The notes below the pieces were generated by a model that was not told the DNA's origin, did no database searches, and worked only from the letters and a program-made list of their open reading frames with translations. A stretch of DNA of 5,029 bases, taken from Candidatus Zixiibacteriota bacterium (GTDB taxonomy: Bacteria > Zixibacteria > MSB-5A5 > WJJR01). Within the stretch, counting starts at the first letter, position 1. Every line of letters starts with the position of its first letter. A program made the translations under genes and the position numbers. Location: NCBI GenBank assembly GCA_020058315.1, contig JAGVEK010000375.1:1-5029 (forward strand), written 5' to 3'. Positions 1-5,029 of this stretch are shown in pieces.

Positions 1-201
1 GCCCGTGTGCACCTCGAGCAAGGGCAGGTGCATCTCCGCGAAGTCCTCGCCATCGTCCCCCCGGAGAATGCCCGGGCGCTGTCGACCCTGATCGAAACCT
101 ATGTGGCGCTCCTGGACAATCTCGCCCAGCATCAGTTTGATGTCTTCGCCCGCTCATTGGAATTGACGGAAGACCAGCGATTGCGGATACTCACTTCATG
201 A
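1..201 (+). CDS. C-terminal fragment, possible Spy/CpxP-like (LTxxQ) periplasmic protein
   Basis: The frame is open from the first base of the window to a TGA at 199-201, giving 66 visible residues, so the gene starts upstream. A GTG at position 7 would be an internal codon, not a supported start. The visible part is predicted to be mostly helical, with Leu/Ala-rich helices, and ends in an LTEDQRLRIL segment. The spacing, a helical hairpin followed by L-T-x-x-Q-R near the C-terminus, resembles Spy/CpxP/ZraP-type periplasmic chaperone or metal-sensor proteins. In those families the LTxxQ motif is characteristic. The signal peptide and first half lie outside the window, so this assignment is tentative. 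Other helical proteins would also fit. Two predicted envelope genes follow on the same strand after 155 nt, which agrees with a periplasmic role but does not prove it. Confidence 0.6.
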   Translation, partial: ARVHLEQGQVHLREVLAIVPPENARALSTLIETYVALLDNLAQHQFDVFARSLELTEDQRLRILTS

Positions 202-356
202 CCAATCGCCAGCGCCGGCGATCGAACACATGGCATCGTTAAACCTCTGACCGCTCCCCGGCGTCGCCGTTGCGCCTCACTTTTCCCATTGACCTATCCT
301 GCGGACTCATTCTCATTGCCGTTATGGCAGACCAACATTTTCGCAAAGGAGCACCA
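202..356 (+). promoter_or_regulatory. Intergenic region with weak promoter candidate upstream of the barrel gene
   Basis: This 155-nt gap carries no convincing gene. A small inverted repeat, ATCGCC (205-210) and GGCGAT (217-222) with a 6-nt loop, lies just after the upstream stop. It has no T tract, so it is at best a weak terminator. A -35-like TTGACC sits at 289-294, with TCTCAT at 311-316 after a 16-nt spacer as a poor -10. The match is good at -35 and weak at -10, so the promoter is only a candidate for transcription of the two envelope genes. Confidence 0.25.
346..351 (+). promoter_or_regulatory. Shine-Dalgarno AAGGAG that sets the barrel gene start
   Basis: AAGGAG lies 5 nt before the ATG at 357. 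It decides the start against a longer in-frame option (TTG at 270), whose extra 29 residues would put a poorly structured extension in front of a textbook signal peptide. Confidence 0.85.
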
Positions 357-911
357 ATGAAGAAATGGACTGCAGGCACAGTGCTGGTTCTGTCTGCGCT
401 GAGTCTGGCTCCGGCCGTCCATGCGACCGGATGGGGTGTCGGCGGGTTTGGCGGTGTGAGTATTCCCATCGTGCAGGAAGATGCCGAGCGCGGCTATGTG
501 GCCGGAGTTCACGTTAGATTTTCCTTGGCCGGGATTCTGGGTGTCGAACCGAATTTCACGTACTTCCGCGACGGTGACTGGACATTCAAGAACCAGGGTG
601 AACTCATTTACGACGGCAAGGGATCCAAGGTCAGTGCCTTCGGCGTCAACGCTATACTCGGCGGAGCAGGGCCGGTCACTGGTTTCCGGTTCTTCCCGTT
701 TGTCGGCGCGAAGATCTACAACTTGAAGAAGATCGGGCTGGATAGCGAGAGTCAGATCGGGTGGAACGCCGGACTGGGTTTGGAGATTGGGTTCGGTAAG
801 ATTGGCATTGAAGCGCGCGCGGCCGGTGAGCTGATGAAGATGAAAGACAAAGGCTCCCGCAAATGGGCGCACGTTACGGGCGGTCTGAACTATTACTTCG
901 GTGCCCTGTAA
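357..911 (+). CDS. Small outer-membrane beta-barrel protein with signal peptide
   Basis: This 184-residue exported protein probably forms a small beta-barrel in the outer membrane. The N-terminus is a classic Sec signal: MKKW, a hydrophobic core at about residues 8-19, and a likely signal peptidase site after AVHA (residue 23). The mature part starts with a Gly-rich GWGVGGFGG stretch. It continues as alternating polar/hydrophobic beta strands with aromatic residues at the ends, for example around residues 47-67 and 97-125. It closes with GGLNYYFGAL, close to the aromatic-rich last strand of barrel proteins, though the final residue is Leu, not Phe. Length and pattern fit the OmpA-N-terminal/OMP_b-brl class of about eight strands. 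No particular family or ligand can be named. The lipoprotein gene starts 16 nt downstream, so the two are probably one operon. A structural barrel, a small porin and an adhesin-like barrel are all possible. Confidence 0.85.
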   Translation: MKKWTAGTVLVLSALSLAPAVHATGWGVGGFGGVSIPIVQEDAERGYVAGVHVRFSLAGILGVEPNFTYFRDGDWTFKNQGELIYDGKGSKVSAFGVNAILGGAGPVTGFRFFPFVGAKIYNLKKIGLDSESQIGWNAGLGLEIGFGKIGIEARAAGELMKMKDKGSRKWAHVTGGLNYYFGAL

Positions 912-917
912 GGGAGA

Positions 918-921
918 GGAG
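918..921 (+). promoter_or_regulatory. Shine-Dalgarno GGAG within a purine run before the lipoprotein start
   Basis: A purine-rich run (911-927) fills most of the gap after the barrel stop. GGAG at 918-921 is 6 nt from the ATG at 928. This supports that ATG over an in-frame GTG at 901, which would overlap the barrel gene and bury the signal sequence behind nine charged or polar residues. Confidence 0.75.
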
Positions 922-927
922 AGGAAA

Positions 928-1455
928 ATGAAACGATTCGTTTGTTCCCCGTTGCTGCTCTCCGTCCTGGCAGTGACACTTGTTCTTTGCGGGTGTATTG
1001 TCTCGGGCCAGTTCGTCGTCGTCATCGATTGGGGCGGCTTCGCATCGACCGATACGACCCTGAATTCGAAACATGTCGACCTGACCACCAATTCTACCTG
1101 GGTCGACCACAAAGACGACATCCAGGATATCATCGACGTGAAATTCAAGGTCACCATCCATAACGCTATGTCGACGGAAGCAACAGGTGAAGTGTACGTG
1201 TCATCAGCATCATACACGACGCTGTCAGAAGTGAAATCCAGCGCAACAAGGATTCTTCACGGGATCTCGATCGCCGCGTCCGCCACGAAGACGATTGGAT
1301 TCGATGAATCGGTGGCCTACCGGGAAAACCTCGATGTGCTGCTGAGCCTGGTCAAAGAAGGCAGCTTCTACATTTATGGGATTGCCGAGAACACCCCGTT
1401 CAGCATCGAGATCATGGAAGGCAGTCAGTTGCTGGTGACTTTCTCCGCTGGATGA
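928..1455 (+). CDS. Putative lipoprotein of unknown family
   Basis: This 175-residue protein is predicted to be lipid-anchored. The N-terminus has Lys-Arg, a hydrophobic segment (about residues 8-20) and a lipobox LCGC with Cys23 as the modified residue. Cys at the -2 position is unusual but tolerable; the only other candidate, Cys21, has Leu at -1 and fits worse. The residue after Cys23 is Ile, not Asp, which under enterobacterial rules would favour outer-membrane sorting. The mature part has no motif I recognise. It includes an acidic patch, WVDHKDDIQDIID (58-70), followed by alternating beta-strand patterns such as VKFKVTIHN (71-79), and ends in strands around residues 150-173. This suggests a small beta-sandwich, loosely like LEA14/WHy or Ig-like folds, but that is only a shape guess. 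It sits 16 nt after the barrel gene with its own ribosome binding site, so joint expression and perhaps a shared envelope role are likely. Confidence 0.8.
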   Translation: MKRFVCSPLLLSVLAVTLVLCGCIVSGQFVVVIDWGGFASTDTTLNSKHVDLTTNSTWVDHKDDIQDIIDVKFKVTIHNAMSTEATGEVYVSSASYTTLSEVKSSATRILHGISIAASATKTIGFDESVAYRENLDVLLSLVKEGSFYIYGIAENTPFSIEIMEGSQLLVTFSAG

Positions 1456-1472
1456 GAGTAGAGGCGCGAACG

Positions 1473-1509
1473 GAAACCGGCCGGGTAGCAAGGCTGCCCG
1501 GCCGGTTTC
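1473..1509. terminator. Bidirectional hairpin terminator candidate between convergent genes
   Basis: The arms at 1473-1489 and 1493-1509 pair over 17 bp, including one G-T pair, around an AAG loop. The arms begin GAAACC and end GGTTTC, so either transcript leaves the stem through three U's. There is no long T tract beyond the stem on either strand. The position is right for ending both the lipoprotein transcript (stop at 1455) and the receiver transcript (stop at 1538). Confidence 0.7.
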
Positions 1510-1537
1510 ACATTTCACCAATCTCTCGATTACGCCC

Positions 1538-1942
1538 CTATGTTTTCCCCGCGACCCGGTTGACAATTCCCATCAATTCCCATGTCTTGAAGGGCTTTTT
1601 TAGACATTCGGTGATCCCCAGATCTTCAGCTTCTTTCAGGAGGGAGAGACTGGAATAACCGGTCATCAGCGCGACATAAACGCCCGGGAATTGCTGCCGG
1701 ACCTCCCGGGACAGTTCGATACCGTTCATCTGCGGCATCATGACATCAGTAATGAGCAGATCGACGGGTTCTTCGCCGAGCATGACGAGCGCTGCGGTGC
1801 CGGTCTCGGCCACCAGAACACGGTGGCCGAACTCACTGATAATCTCGCGCGCGACGCCGAGAATCATCCGCTCGTCATCGACGATGAGCACATCGATCTG
1901 TCGCGAGTTGATGGCTTCCATTGGGCTCGGAGCGGATTCCAC
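1538..1942 (-). CDS. Single-domain CheY-like response regulator (receiver only)
   Basis: This 134-residue cytoplasmic protein consists almost entirely of one phosphoacceptor receiver domain (about residues 16-130), with no DNA-binding or enzymatic output domain. Visible landmarks are the acidic pair Asp22-Asp23 in VLIVDDE, the phosphorylated Asp66 in LLITDVMMPQMNG, the switch Thr94 in ALMTGYSS, and Lys116 in KKPF. All residues needed for phosphotransfer are present. It probably takes phosphate from a histidine kinase encoded elsewhere and acts by binding a partner. The chosen start is a GTG at 1942, with GGGGAG upstream. An internal ATG at 1921 (Met8) is possible but lacks a ribosome binding site. 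It lies 150 nt downstream of mutM on the same strand, so it may be a distal operon member or have its own promoter. No cognate kinase is visible in the window. Confidence 0.93.
   Translation of the reverse strand: MESAPSPMEAINSRQIDVLIVDDERMILGVAREIISEFGHRVLVAETGTAALVMLGEEPVDLLITDVMMPQMNGIELSREVRQQFPGVYVALMTGYSSLSLLKEAEDLGITECLKKPFKTWELMGIVNRVAGKT
1564..1583. repeat. Perfect 10-bp tandem duplication inside the receiver gene
   Basis: CAATTCCCAT occurs twice back to back (1564-1573 and 1574-1583). It lies in the codons for the last helix of the receiver (WELMGIVN). Because the unit is not a multiple of three, the two copies are read in different frames, and gain or loss of one copy would shift the C-terminal frame. 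Confidence 0.9.
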
Positions 1943-2092
1943 GATAAGACTATCTCCCCGTAATAGGTCGGCAGAAGGGATATTTCTGATGACCCCCGAA
2001 GAGAAGTTTCCTCCCGTATCTCGGAAGGGTCATGGCCAGTCGTTCTCCGGGGGGCGCAACTGCTTGTGTGCCAATGGGTAGGTGCCGAGGCG
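1943..2092 (-). other. Gap between mutM and the receiver gene
   Basis: This 150-nt stretch contains no gene I would call on either strand. It is long enough to hold a promoter for the receiver gene. A TATTAC on the minus strand near 1961-1966 resembles a -10 box, but no matching -35 is found at normal spacing. I see no clear terminator after mutM, so read-through into the receiver gene is also possible. Confidence 0.4.
1954..1959 (-). promoter_or_regulatory. Shine-Dalgarno GGGGAG supporting the GTG start
   Basis: Read on the minus strand, GGGGAG lies 11 nt before the GTG at 1942. The spacing is slightly long but usable. The alternative ATG at 1921 is preceded by no comparable purine motif. 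Confidence 0.55.
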
Positions 2093-2911
2093 TCACACTT
2101 TCTGGCAACGACCGCAGTAGTGAGTCCCGCGCCCGGACATTGAAACCCGACGTATCGGTGACTGGCAGATGATACAAGGAAGCCCTGTCCGCTGGTAGAC
2201 CTTAAGCAGCGGGCCATAACCGCCGGCCTTCCCTTCGAGGTCAGAGAAAGTGTCGAAAGTGGTCCCGCACATTTCGATGGCCTGCTGCAGAACTGACGTG
2301 ATGGCGGAATTGAGACGCGCGATCCGCTTTGTGCCAAGCGAATCAGCGGGTGCGCGCGGATGTATCCTGGCCGCAAAGAGCGACTCATCGGTGTAGATAT
2401 TCCCCAGTCCCGACAGACGTGTCTGGTCGAGGAGCAGCGATTTGATGGGGCGATGGGATTTGCTGCAAGCGTCTGAGAGCTGAGCGGCACTGATCAGCAG
2501 CGCGTCCGGGCCCAGCTTCTTCAGCCCGGGATGGCTTGCGGGGTCGAAATGGGAGCACCATTCGACGCGGGCGAACTGGCGGGCATCGGAGAGCACAAGA
2601 CAGCGACCGTCGAGGAGTGACAGCACAAAGCGGTCGTGACGATGCCGCCGGTACGACGCCGGCTTGATCCACAACCGGCCGGTCATGCGGAGGTGGACAA
2701 TCATCGCGTTGTCACCGGTGAGACTCACAATAATGTACTTTCCGCGCCGGTCAATCTGCTCAACCCGATGACCGCGCATTCGCGATCGGAAACCCGGTGC
2801 ATTGGATCGGGCAATCCGCTGCGAAGCGAATAACACTGCTCCGAGCCGCGCCCCAATGAGACCACGTCGCAGGCCGCGAACGACAGTCTCAACTTCAGGA
2901 AGTTCCGGCAT
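2093..2911 (-). CDS. mutM: Formamidopyrimidine-DNA glycosylase / AP lyase (Fpg, MutM)
   Basis: This base-excision repair enzyme removes oxidised purines such as 8-oxoguanine and formamidopyrimidines and nicks the abasic site by beta,delta-elimination. The 272-residue length is typical of the family. The N-terminus MPELPEVETV supplies the catalytic Pro2 (after Met removal) and Glu3, and Lys58 in RRGKYI matches the conserved active-site lysine. Met76 (LRMTGRL), Arg111 and Phe113 (DARQFAR) match the residues that fill the DNA gap when the base is flipped. The helix-two-turn-helix lies around 155-179, with the conserved GLGNIYTDE (168-176). A C-terminal zinc finger uses Cys246, Cys249, Cys266 and Cys269 in the standard C-x2-C-x16-C-x2-C spacing, and Arg261 occupies the position of the DNA-contacting finger arginine. 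Every key residue is present, so it should be active. The ATG at 2911 is fixed by the processed Pro. It follows the ABC ATPase stop by 20 nt with no clear Shine-Dalgarno, which suggests co-transcription. Confidence 0.98.
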   Translation of the reverse strand: MPELPEVETVVRGLRRGLIGARLGAVLFASQRIARSNAPGFRSRMRGHRVEQIDRRGKYIIVSLTGDNAMIVHLRMTGRLWIKPASYRRHRHDRFVLSLLDGRCLVLSDARQFARVEWCSHFDPASHPGLKKLGPDALLISAAQLSDACSKSHRPIKSLLLDQTRLSGLGNIYTDESLFAARIHPRAPADSLGTKRIARLNSAITSVLQQAIEMCGTTFDTFSDLEGKAGGYGPLLKVYQRTGLPCIICQSPIRRVSMSGRGTHYCGRCQKV

Positions 2912-2931
2912 TATTCAAAACGCGTCTGGAT

Positions 2932-4008
2932 TTACGCCACACGGTGGCCGTCGCCCATATCGAAGAACATGATCTTCCCAGGTTCGGGCCGAAGGGAGAT
3001 CAGCGCCCCCGGCTCGATCGTGGTATCGGGCGACGCCAGCACCGCGACAAGCCATTCCGCGGATTGTACAAAGTAAAGGAGCTTGTCACCGAGGAACTCA
3101 CGGTTCATCACTTTCCAGTGATCCCCGTCCCCTCCTGCGGTCAGCCTGAGATCCTCGGCACGGATACCGATCTGCACGCGCCTCTCCCTGTCCAGAGCGA
3201 GCCGCTCGACGATCCCTCCCGGCAGAGGCCACCGGAACGGGTTCAATACGAATTCGCCGTTCGCCTGTTCGACCTGGCCCGTGAGCAGATTGATTGTGGG
3301 CCTTCCCAGGAATGAGGCCACGAAACGATTGGGAGGATCGCGGTAGAGTTGTTCCGGAGGCCCAATTCCCTGAACCCGACCGCCATCGAGAACCACGACC
3401 CGGTCGGCCATTGTCAGGGCCTCTGCCTGGTCGTGTGTGACATAGAGTGTTGTCTTGCCCATAGCCTTCTGGCGGGCGACGATTTCGACGCGCATCGCCG
3501 CGCGCAGCGGGGCATCCAAGTTTGACAATGGTTCATCGAACAGAAAAATGCCCGGATCCGCCGCCATGGCGCGCCCGACCGCAACACGCTGGCGTTGGCC
3601 GCCCGATAGCTCCTTGGGGCGGCGCGACAGCACATCGCTGAGGCGTAGCTCGGAAGCGATTTCGCTGACGCGTCGCTCGATCGCGTCCTTGGTGGCATGT
3701 CGCAATTTGAGCGGAAAGGCGAGGTTGTCGTGCACCGTCCAGTGAGGGTAAAGGGCGTACGACTGGAACACCATGGCACATCCACGGTCTTTTGGCGGAA
3801 CACCCCCAACATCGCGGCCATCGATCAAGACACGGCCGCTGTCGGGCTGGCTGAGTCCAGCGACGAGACGGAGAGCCGTGGATTTGCCGCAGCCAGACGG
3901 TCCGACCAGAACGACGAACTCGCCATCGCCAACACTGAACTCAACATCCTGGAGAGCCGCCGTCTTGCCAAAAGCCTTGCAGATTTTCTCGAATTGGATG
4001 GTGGCCAT
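2932..4008 (-). CDS. ABC transporter ATP-binding protein, MalK/UgpC/MsmK type
   Basis: This 358-residue cytoplasmic ATPase is of the kind that powers carbohydrate or glycerol-phosphate ABC importers (CUT1 group). In order it has an aromatic A-loop residue Phe13, Walker A GPSGCGKST (36-44), Q-loop Gln82 in MVFQSYALYPH, signature LSGGQRQR (134-141), Walker B IFLFDE (154-159), D-loop SNLD (162-165) and H-loop His192 in THDQAEA. After about residue 235 comes a C-terminal regulatory region with TOBE-like features: the FLGRPTINLL linker and IGIRAEDL (280-287). That architecture and length separate it from short amino-acid or export ATPases. Substrate cannot be read from the ATPase. No permease or binding-protein gene is nearby, so it may serve transporters encoded elsewhere, as MsmK does in streptococci. 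The start at 4008 is the only one available: in-frame codons upstream reach a stop at 4054-4056 without another start. Its Shine-Dalgarno (GGGA, 4019-4022) is weak. mutM follows after 20 nt. Confidence 0.96.
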   Translation of the reverse strand: MATIQFEKICKAFGKTAALQDVEFSVGDGEFVVLVGPSGCGKSTALRLVAGLSQPDSGRVLIDGRDVGGVPPKDRGCAMVFQSYALYPHWTVHDNLAFPLKLRHATKDAIERRVSEIASELRLSDVLSRRPKELSGGQRQRVAVGRAMAADPGIFLFDEPLSNLDAPLRAAMRVEIVARQKAMGKTTLYVTHDQAEALTMADRVVVLDGGRVQGIGPPEQLYRDPPNRFVASFLGRPTINLLTGQVEQANGEFVLNPFRWPLPGGIVERLALDRERRVQIGIRAEDLRLTAGGDGDHWKVMNREFLGDKLLYFVQSAEWLVAVLASPDTTIEPGALISLRPEPGKIMFFDMGDGHRVA

Positions 4009-4088
4009 AGGTCTAATATCCCGTGTGGCTCCGGAAATTGGGACTAAACTCCCTTACAGTCAATACAACAGACCGGTGAAAGCCATTG

Positions 4089-4115
4089 ACCTGAAGGAAA
4101 CTTCGGTGGTTTTTT
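4089..4115 (+). terminator. Small stem-loop followed by six T's in the mutase leader
   Basis: CTGAAG (4091-4096) pairs with CTTCGG (4101-4106) around a GAAA tetraloop, with one G-T pair. An A-T pair (4089/4107) can be added if one T is bulged. A run of six T's (4110-4115) follows after two or three bases, so the layout is that of an intrinsic terminator. The stem is short and no plus-strand gene lies upstream before 1455. It could therefore be a leader attenuator for the mutase, a stop for stray transcription, or chance. Confidence 0.35.
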
Positions 4116-4124
4116 AACCTTTTG

Positions 4125-4150
4125 GCGCGGCCCGCCGCGGCGGGGCGCGC
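4125..4150. other. Strong GC hairpin just before the mutase ribosome binding site
   Basis: The arms 4125-4136 and 4139-4150 pair at 11 of 12 positions, with a G-G mismatch between 4130 and 4145, almost all G-C. With the closing pair open, the loop is four bases. No T tract follows on either strand, so it is not a standard terminator. It ends 8 nt before the GGAG at 4159, so in the mRNA it would stand next to the ribosome entry site. Confidence 0.7.
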
Positions 4151-4158
4151 ATTCCCTT

Positions 4159-4162
4159 GGAG
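4159..4162 (+). promoter_or_regulatory. Shine-Dalgarno GGAG for the mutase
   Basis: GGAG (in TTGGAGA) is 10 nt before the ATG at 4173. A nearer ATG at 4163 is in a different frame and too close to serve. This supports 4173 over a GTG at 4182. Confidence 0.6.
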
Positions 4163-4172
4163 ATGAAACCAA

Positions 4173-5029
4173 ATGAAAAGCGTGAAGAAAACGAATGCCC
4201 CAACAACCTCAGTAGCATCCGACATTTTCAAGAGTTACGACATCCGCGGCACGGTGCCCGATCAGCTTAATCCCGACGTGGCGCGCCTCATCGGGCGCGC
4301 GTTTGTGGCGGAGATCAAGGGAAAGGCCGTCGCTGTTGGCAGAGACATGCGCGTCCATTCTGATGATCTGGCCGAGGGCCTCATTGCTGGACTGATGGAT
4401 TCGGGTTGCCGTGTTGTCGATTTGGGTCGTGTTTCCACGGACGCGCTCTATTTCGCCGTCGGCCATCTTGGGATGGATGGCGGTATCATGATCACGGCTT
4501 CCCACAATCCGCCGGAGTACAACGGGTTCAAGTTGTGCCGCGCCCAGGCGGAGCCGCTGTCGGGAGCCGATGGGATCGACCGGATCAAGACGGCAATCGA
4601 TATGGACGACTACAATCTTGATCGGGGGGAGGGAACTCGTTCGCCCGCCGACATCATTCCCGATTTCATCGAACACGTGCTGTCGTTTATCGACCCCAAG
4701 CGATTGAGGCCGTTCAAAGTGGTGGTCGACGCCGGCAATGGGATGGCTGGAGCTGTCCTGCCCGCTGTGTTCAGCCGGCTGCCGGTGACATTGATCCCGA
4801 TGTATTTCGAACTCGATGGAACATTTCCCAACCACCTCGCCAACCCGATTGAACCTGTGAACATAGCGGACCTGCAGAAGCGGGTCGTGGCAGAAAAGGC
4901 CGACCTTGGGGTGGCGTTCGACGGCGATGCCGACCGCATGTTTCTCATCGACGAGAAGGGTAAGCCCCTTGGAGGCGACATCGTCACTTTGCTCGTCGCC
5001 AAGAACCTGCTGGCCAAAAACCCAGGCGC
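4173..5029 (+). CDS. Phosphomannomutase/phosphoglucomutase, N-terminal part (runs off window)
   Basis: This cytoplasmic alpha-D-phosphohexomutase interconverts hexose 6- and 1-phosphates through a phosphoserine, feeding GDP-mannose, UDP-glucose or similar nucleotide sugars for polysaccharide and lipopolysaccharide synthesis. The 285 visible residues are open to the window edge; family members are usually about 450-470 long. Domain 1 begins with FKSYDIRG (19-26) and includes GRDMR (56-60) and the catalytic loop TASHNPPEYNG (108-118), with Ser110 the phosphorylated residue. Domain 2 begins near residue 160 with VVVDAGNGMAG (183-193) and carries the magnesium loop DGDADR (250-255). The ManB/AlgC-type motifs argue for the PMM/PGM group rather than GlmM, but mannose versus glucose preference cannot be read without the sugar-binding loop of domain 3 (GEMSG-type), which is outside the window. 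About 17 polar residues precede the usual start of the fold. It is divergent from the ABC ATPase. Confidence 0.96.
   Translation, partial: MKSVKKTNAPTTSVASDIFKSYDIRGTVPDQLNPDVARLIGRAFVAEIKGKAVAVGRDMRVHSDDLAEGLIAGLMDSGCRVVDLGRVSTDALYFAVGHLGMDGGIMITASHNPPEYNGFKLCRAQAEPLSGADGIDRIKTAIDMDDYNLDRGEGTRSPADIIPDFIEHVLSFIDPKRLRPFKVVVDAGNGMAGAVLPAVFSRLPVTLIPMYFELDGTFPNHLANPIEPVNIADLQKRVVAEKADLGVAFDGDADRMFLIDEKGKPLGGDIVTLLVAKNLLAKNPG

Larger units (their letters stand above)
4009..4172. promoter_or_regulatory. Divergent intergenic region between the ATPase and the mutase
   Basis: This 164-nt space must hold promoters for both directions. On the minus strand a TTGACT around 4057-4062 resembles a -35 for the ATPase, but a good -10 is missing. 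On the plus strand TTGGGA (4038-4043) and TTGACC (4086-4091) are -35-like, again without a strong -10. A short inverted repeat, GGGA (4040-4043) and TCCC (4050-4053), could be an operator half-site pair, but it is too short to rely on. Two hairpins on the mutase side are listed separately. Confidence 0.4.

Noticed and set aside
205..222. Inverted repeat ATCGCC/GGCGAT as a terminator for the first gene
   Set aside because: The stem is 6 bp with no T tract, too weak to call as a separate terminator.
294..1217. Long minus-strand open frame (307 codons) opposite the barrel and lipoprotein genes
   Set aside because: Both plus-strand genes have proper ribosome binding sites, signal sequences and coherent products, while the antisense product has no recognisable domain. 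It is best explained as a shadow frame in GC-rich coding DNA.
1740..2081. Plus-strand open frame of 113 codons covering the mutM-receiver gap
   Set aside because: It is mostly antisense to the receiver gene, has a Ser/Thr-rich product without domains, and shows no convincing ribosome binding site.
1864..2490. Minus-strand open frame of 208 codons bridging mutM and the receiver gene
   Set aside because: It is in a different frame from both true genes, overlaps conserved parts of each, and its Ser/Arg-rich product looks like frame-shifted coding sequence.
4108..4119. Palindromic GGTT-TTTT-AACC as an operator
   Set aside because: The arms are only 4 bp and overlap the T run of the small stem-loop, so it is too short to distinguish from chance.
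4209..4835. Minus-strand open frame of 208 codons opposite the phosphohexomutase
   Set aside because: The plus strand encodes unmistakable mutase motifs (TASHNP, DGDADR), so the antisense frame is a shadow.

Overview
The window is a GC-rich (roughly 55-60% by eye), gene-dense stretch of a bacterial chromosome. A predicted outer-membrane beta-barrel and a lipoprotein both carry clean export signals, which points to a diderm (Gram-negative) bacterium. The mix of common housekeeping genes with two envelope proteins of no recognised family would suit a less-studied lineage, for example one in the FCB superphylum. That placement is a guess. I see no mobile element, CRISPR array, tRNA or rRNA.

Layout. 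Left block (+ strand, 1-1455): the C-terminal end of an upstream gene, possibly a Spy/CpxP-like LTxxQ periplasmic protein (1-201). Next comes a small beta-barrel outer-membrane protein (357-911), then, 16 nt later, a small lipoprotein of unknown family (928-1455). A 17-bp hairpin at 1473-1509 closes this block and also faces the end of the convergent block.

Middle block (- strand, 4008-1538, read right to left): an ATPase of the MalK/UgpC/MsmK sugar-importer type (4008-2932), then mutM/fpg encoding formamidopyrimidine-DNA glycosylase (2911-2093), then a stand-alone CheY-like receiver protein with a GTG start (1942-1538). The ATPase and mutM are only 20 nt apart and are probably co-transcribed. 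The receiver lies 150 nt further on and may have its own promoter.

Right block (+ strand, 4173 to the window end): the N-terminal 285 residues of a phosphomannomutase/phosphoglucomutase, transcribed divergently from the ATPase. It has no stop codon before the edge, so it is truncated by the window. Its leader holds a small stem-loop followed by six T's and then a strong GC hairpin close to the ribosome binding site.

The genes do not form one pathway. The ATPase and the phosphohexomutase could both touch sugar metabolism, and the first three genes look like envelope proteins. I do not see convincing evidence of a new multi-gene system. The best leads are the uncharacterised barrel/lipoprotein pair and the structured mutase leader.
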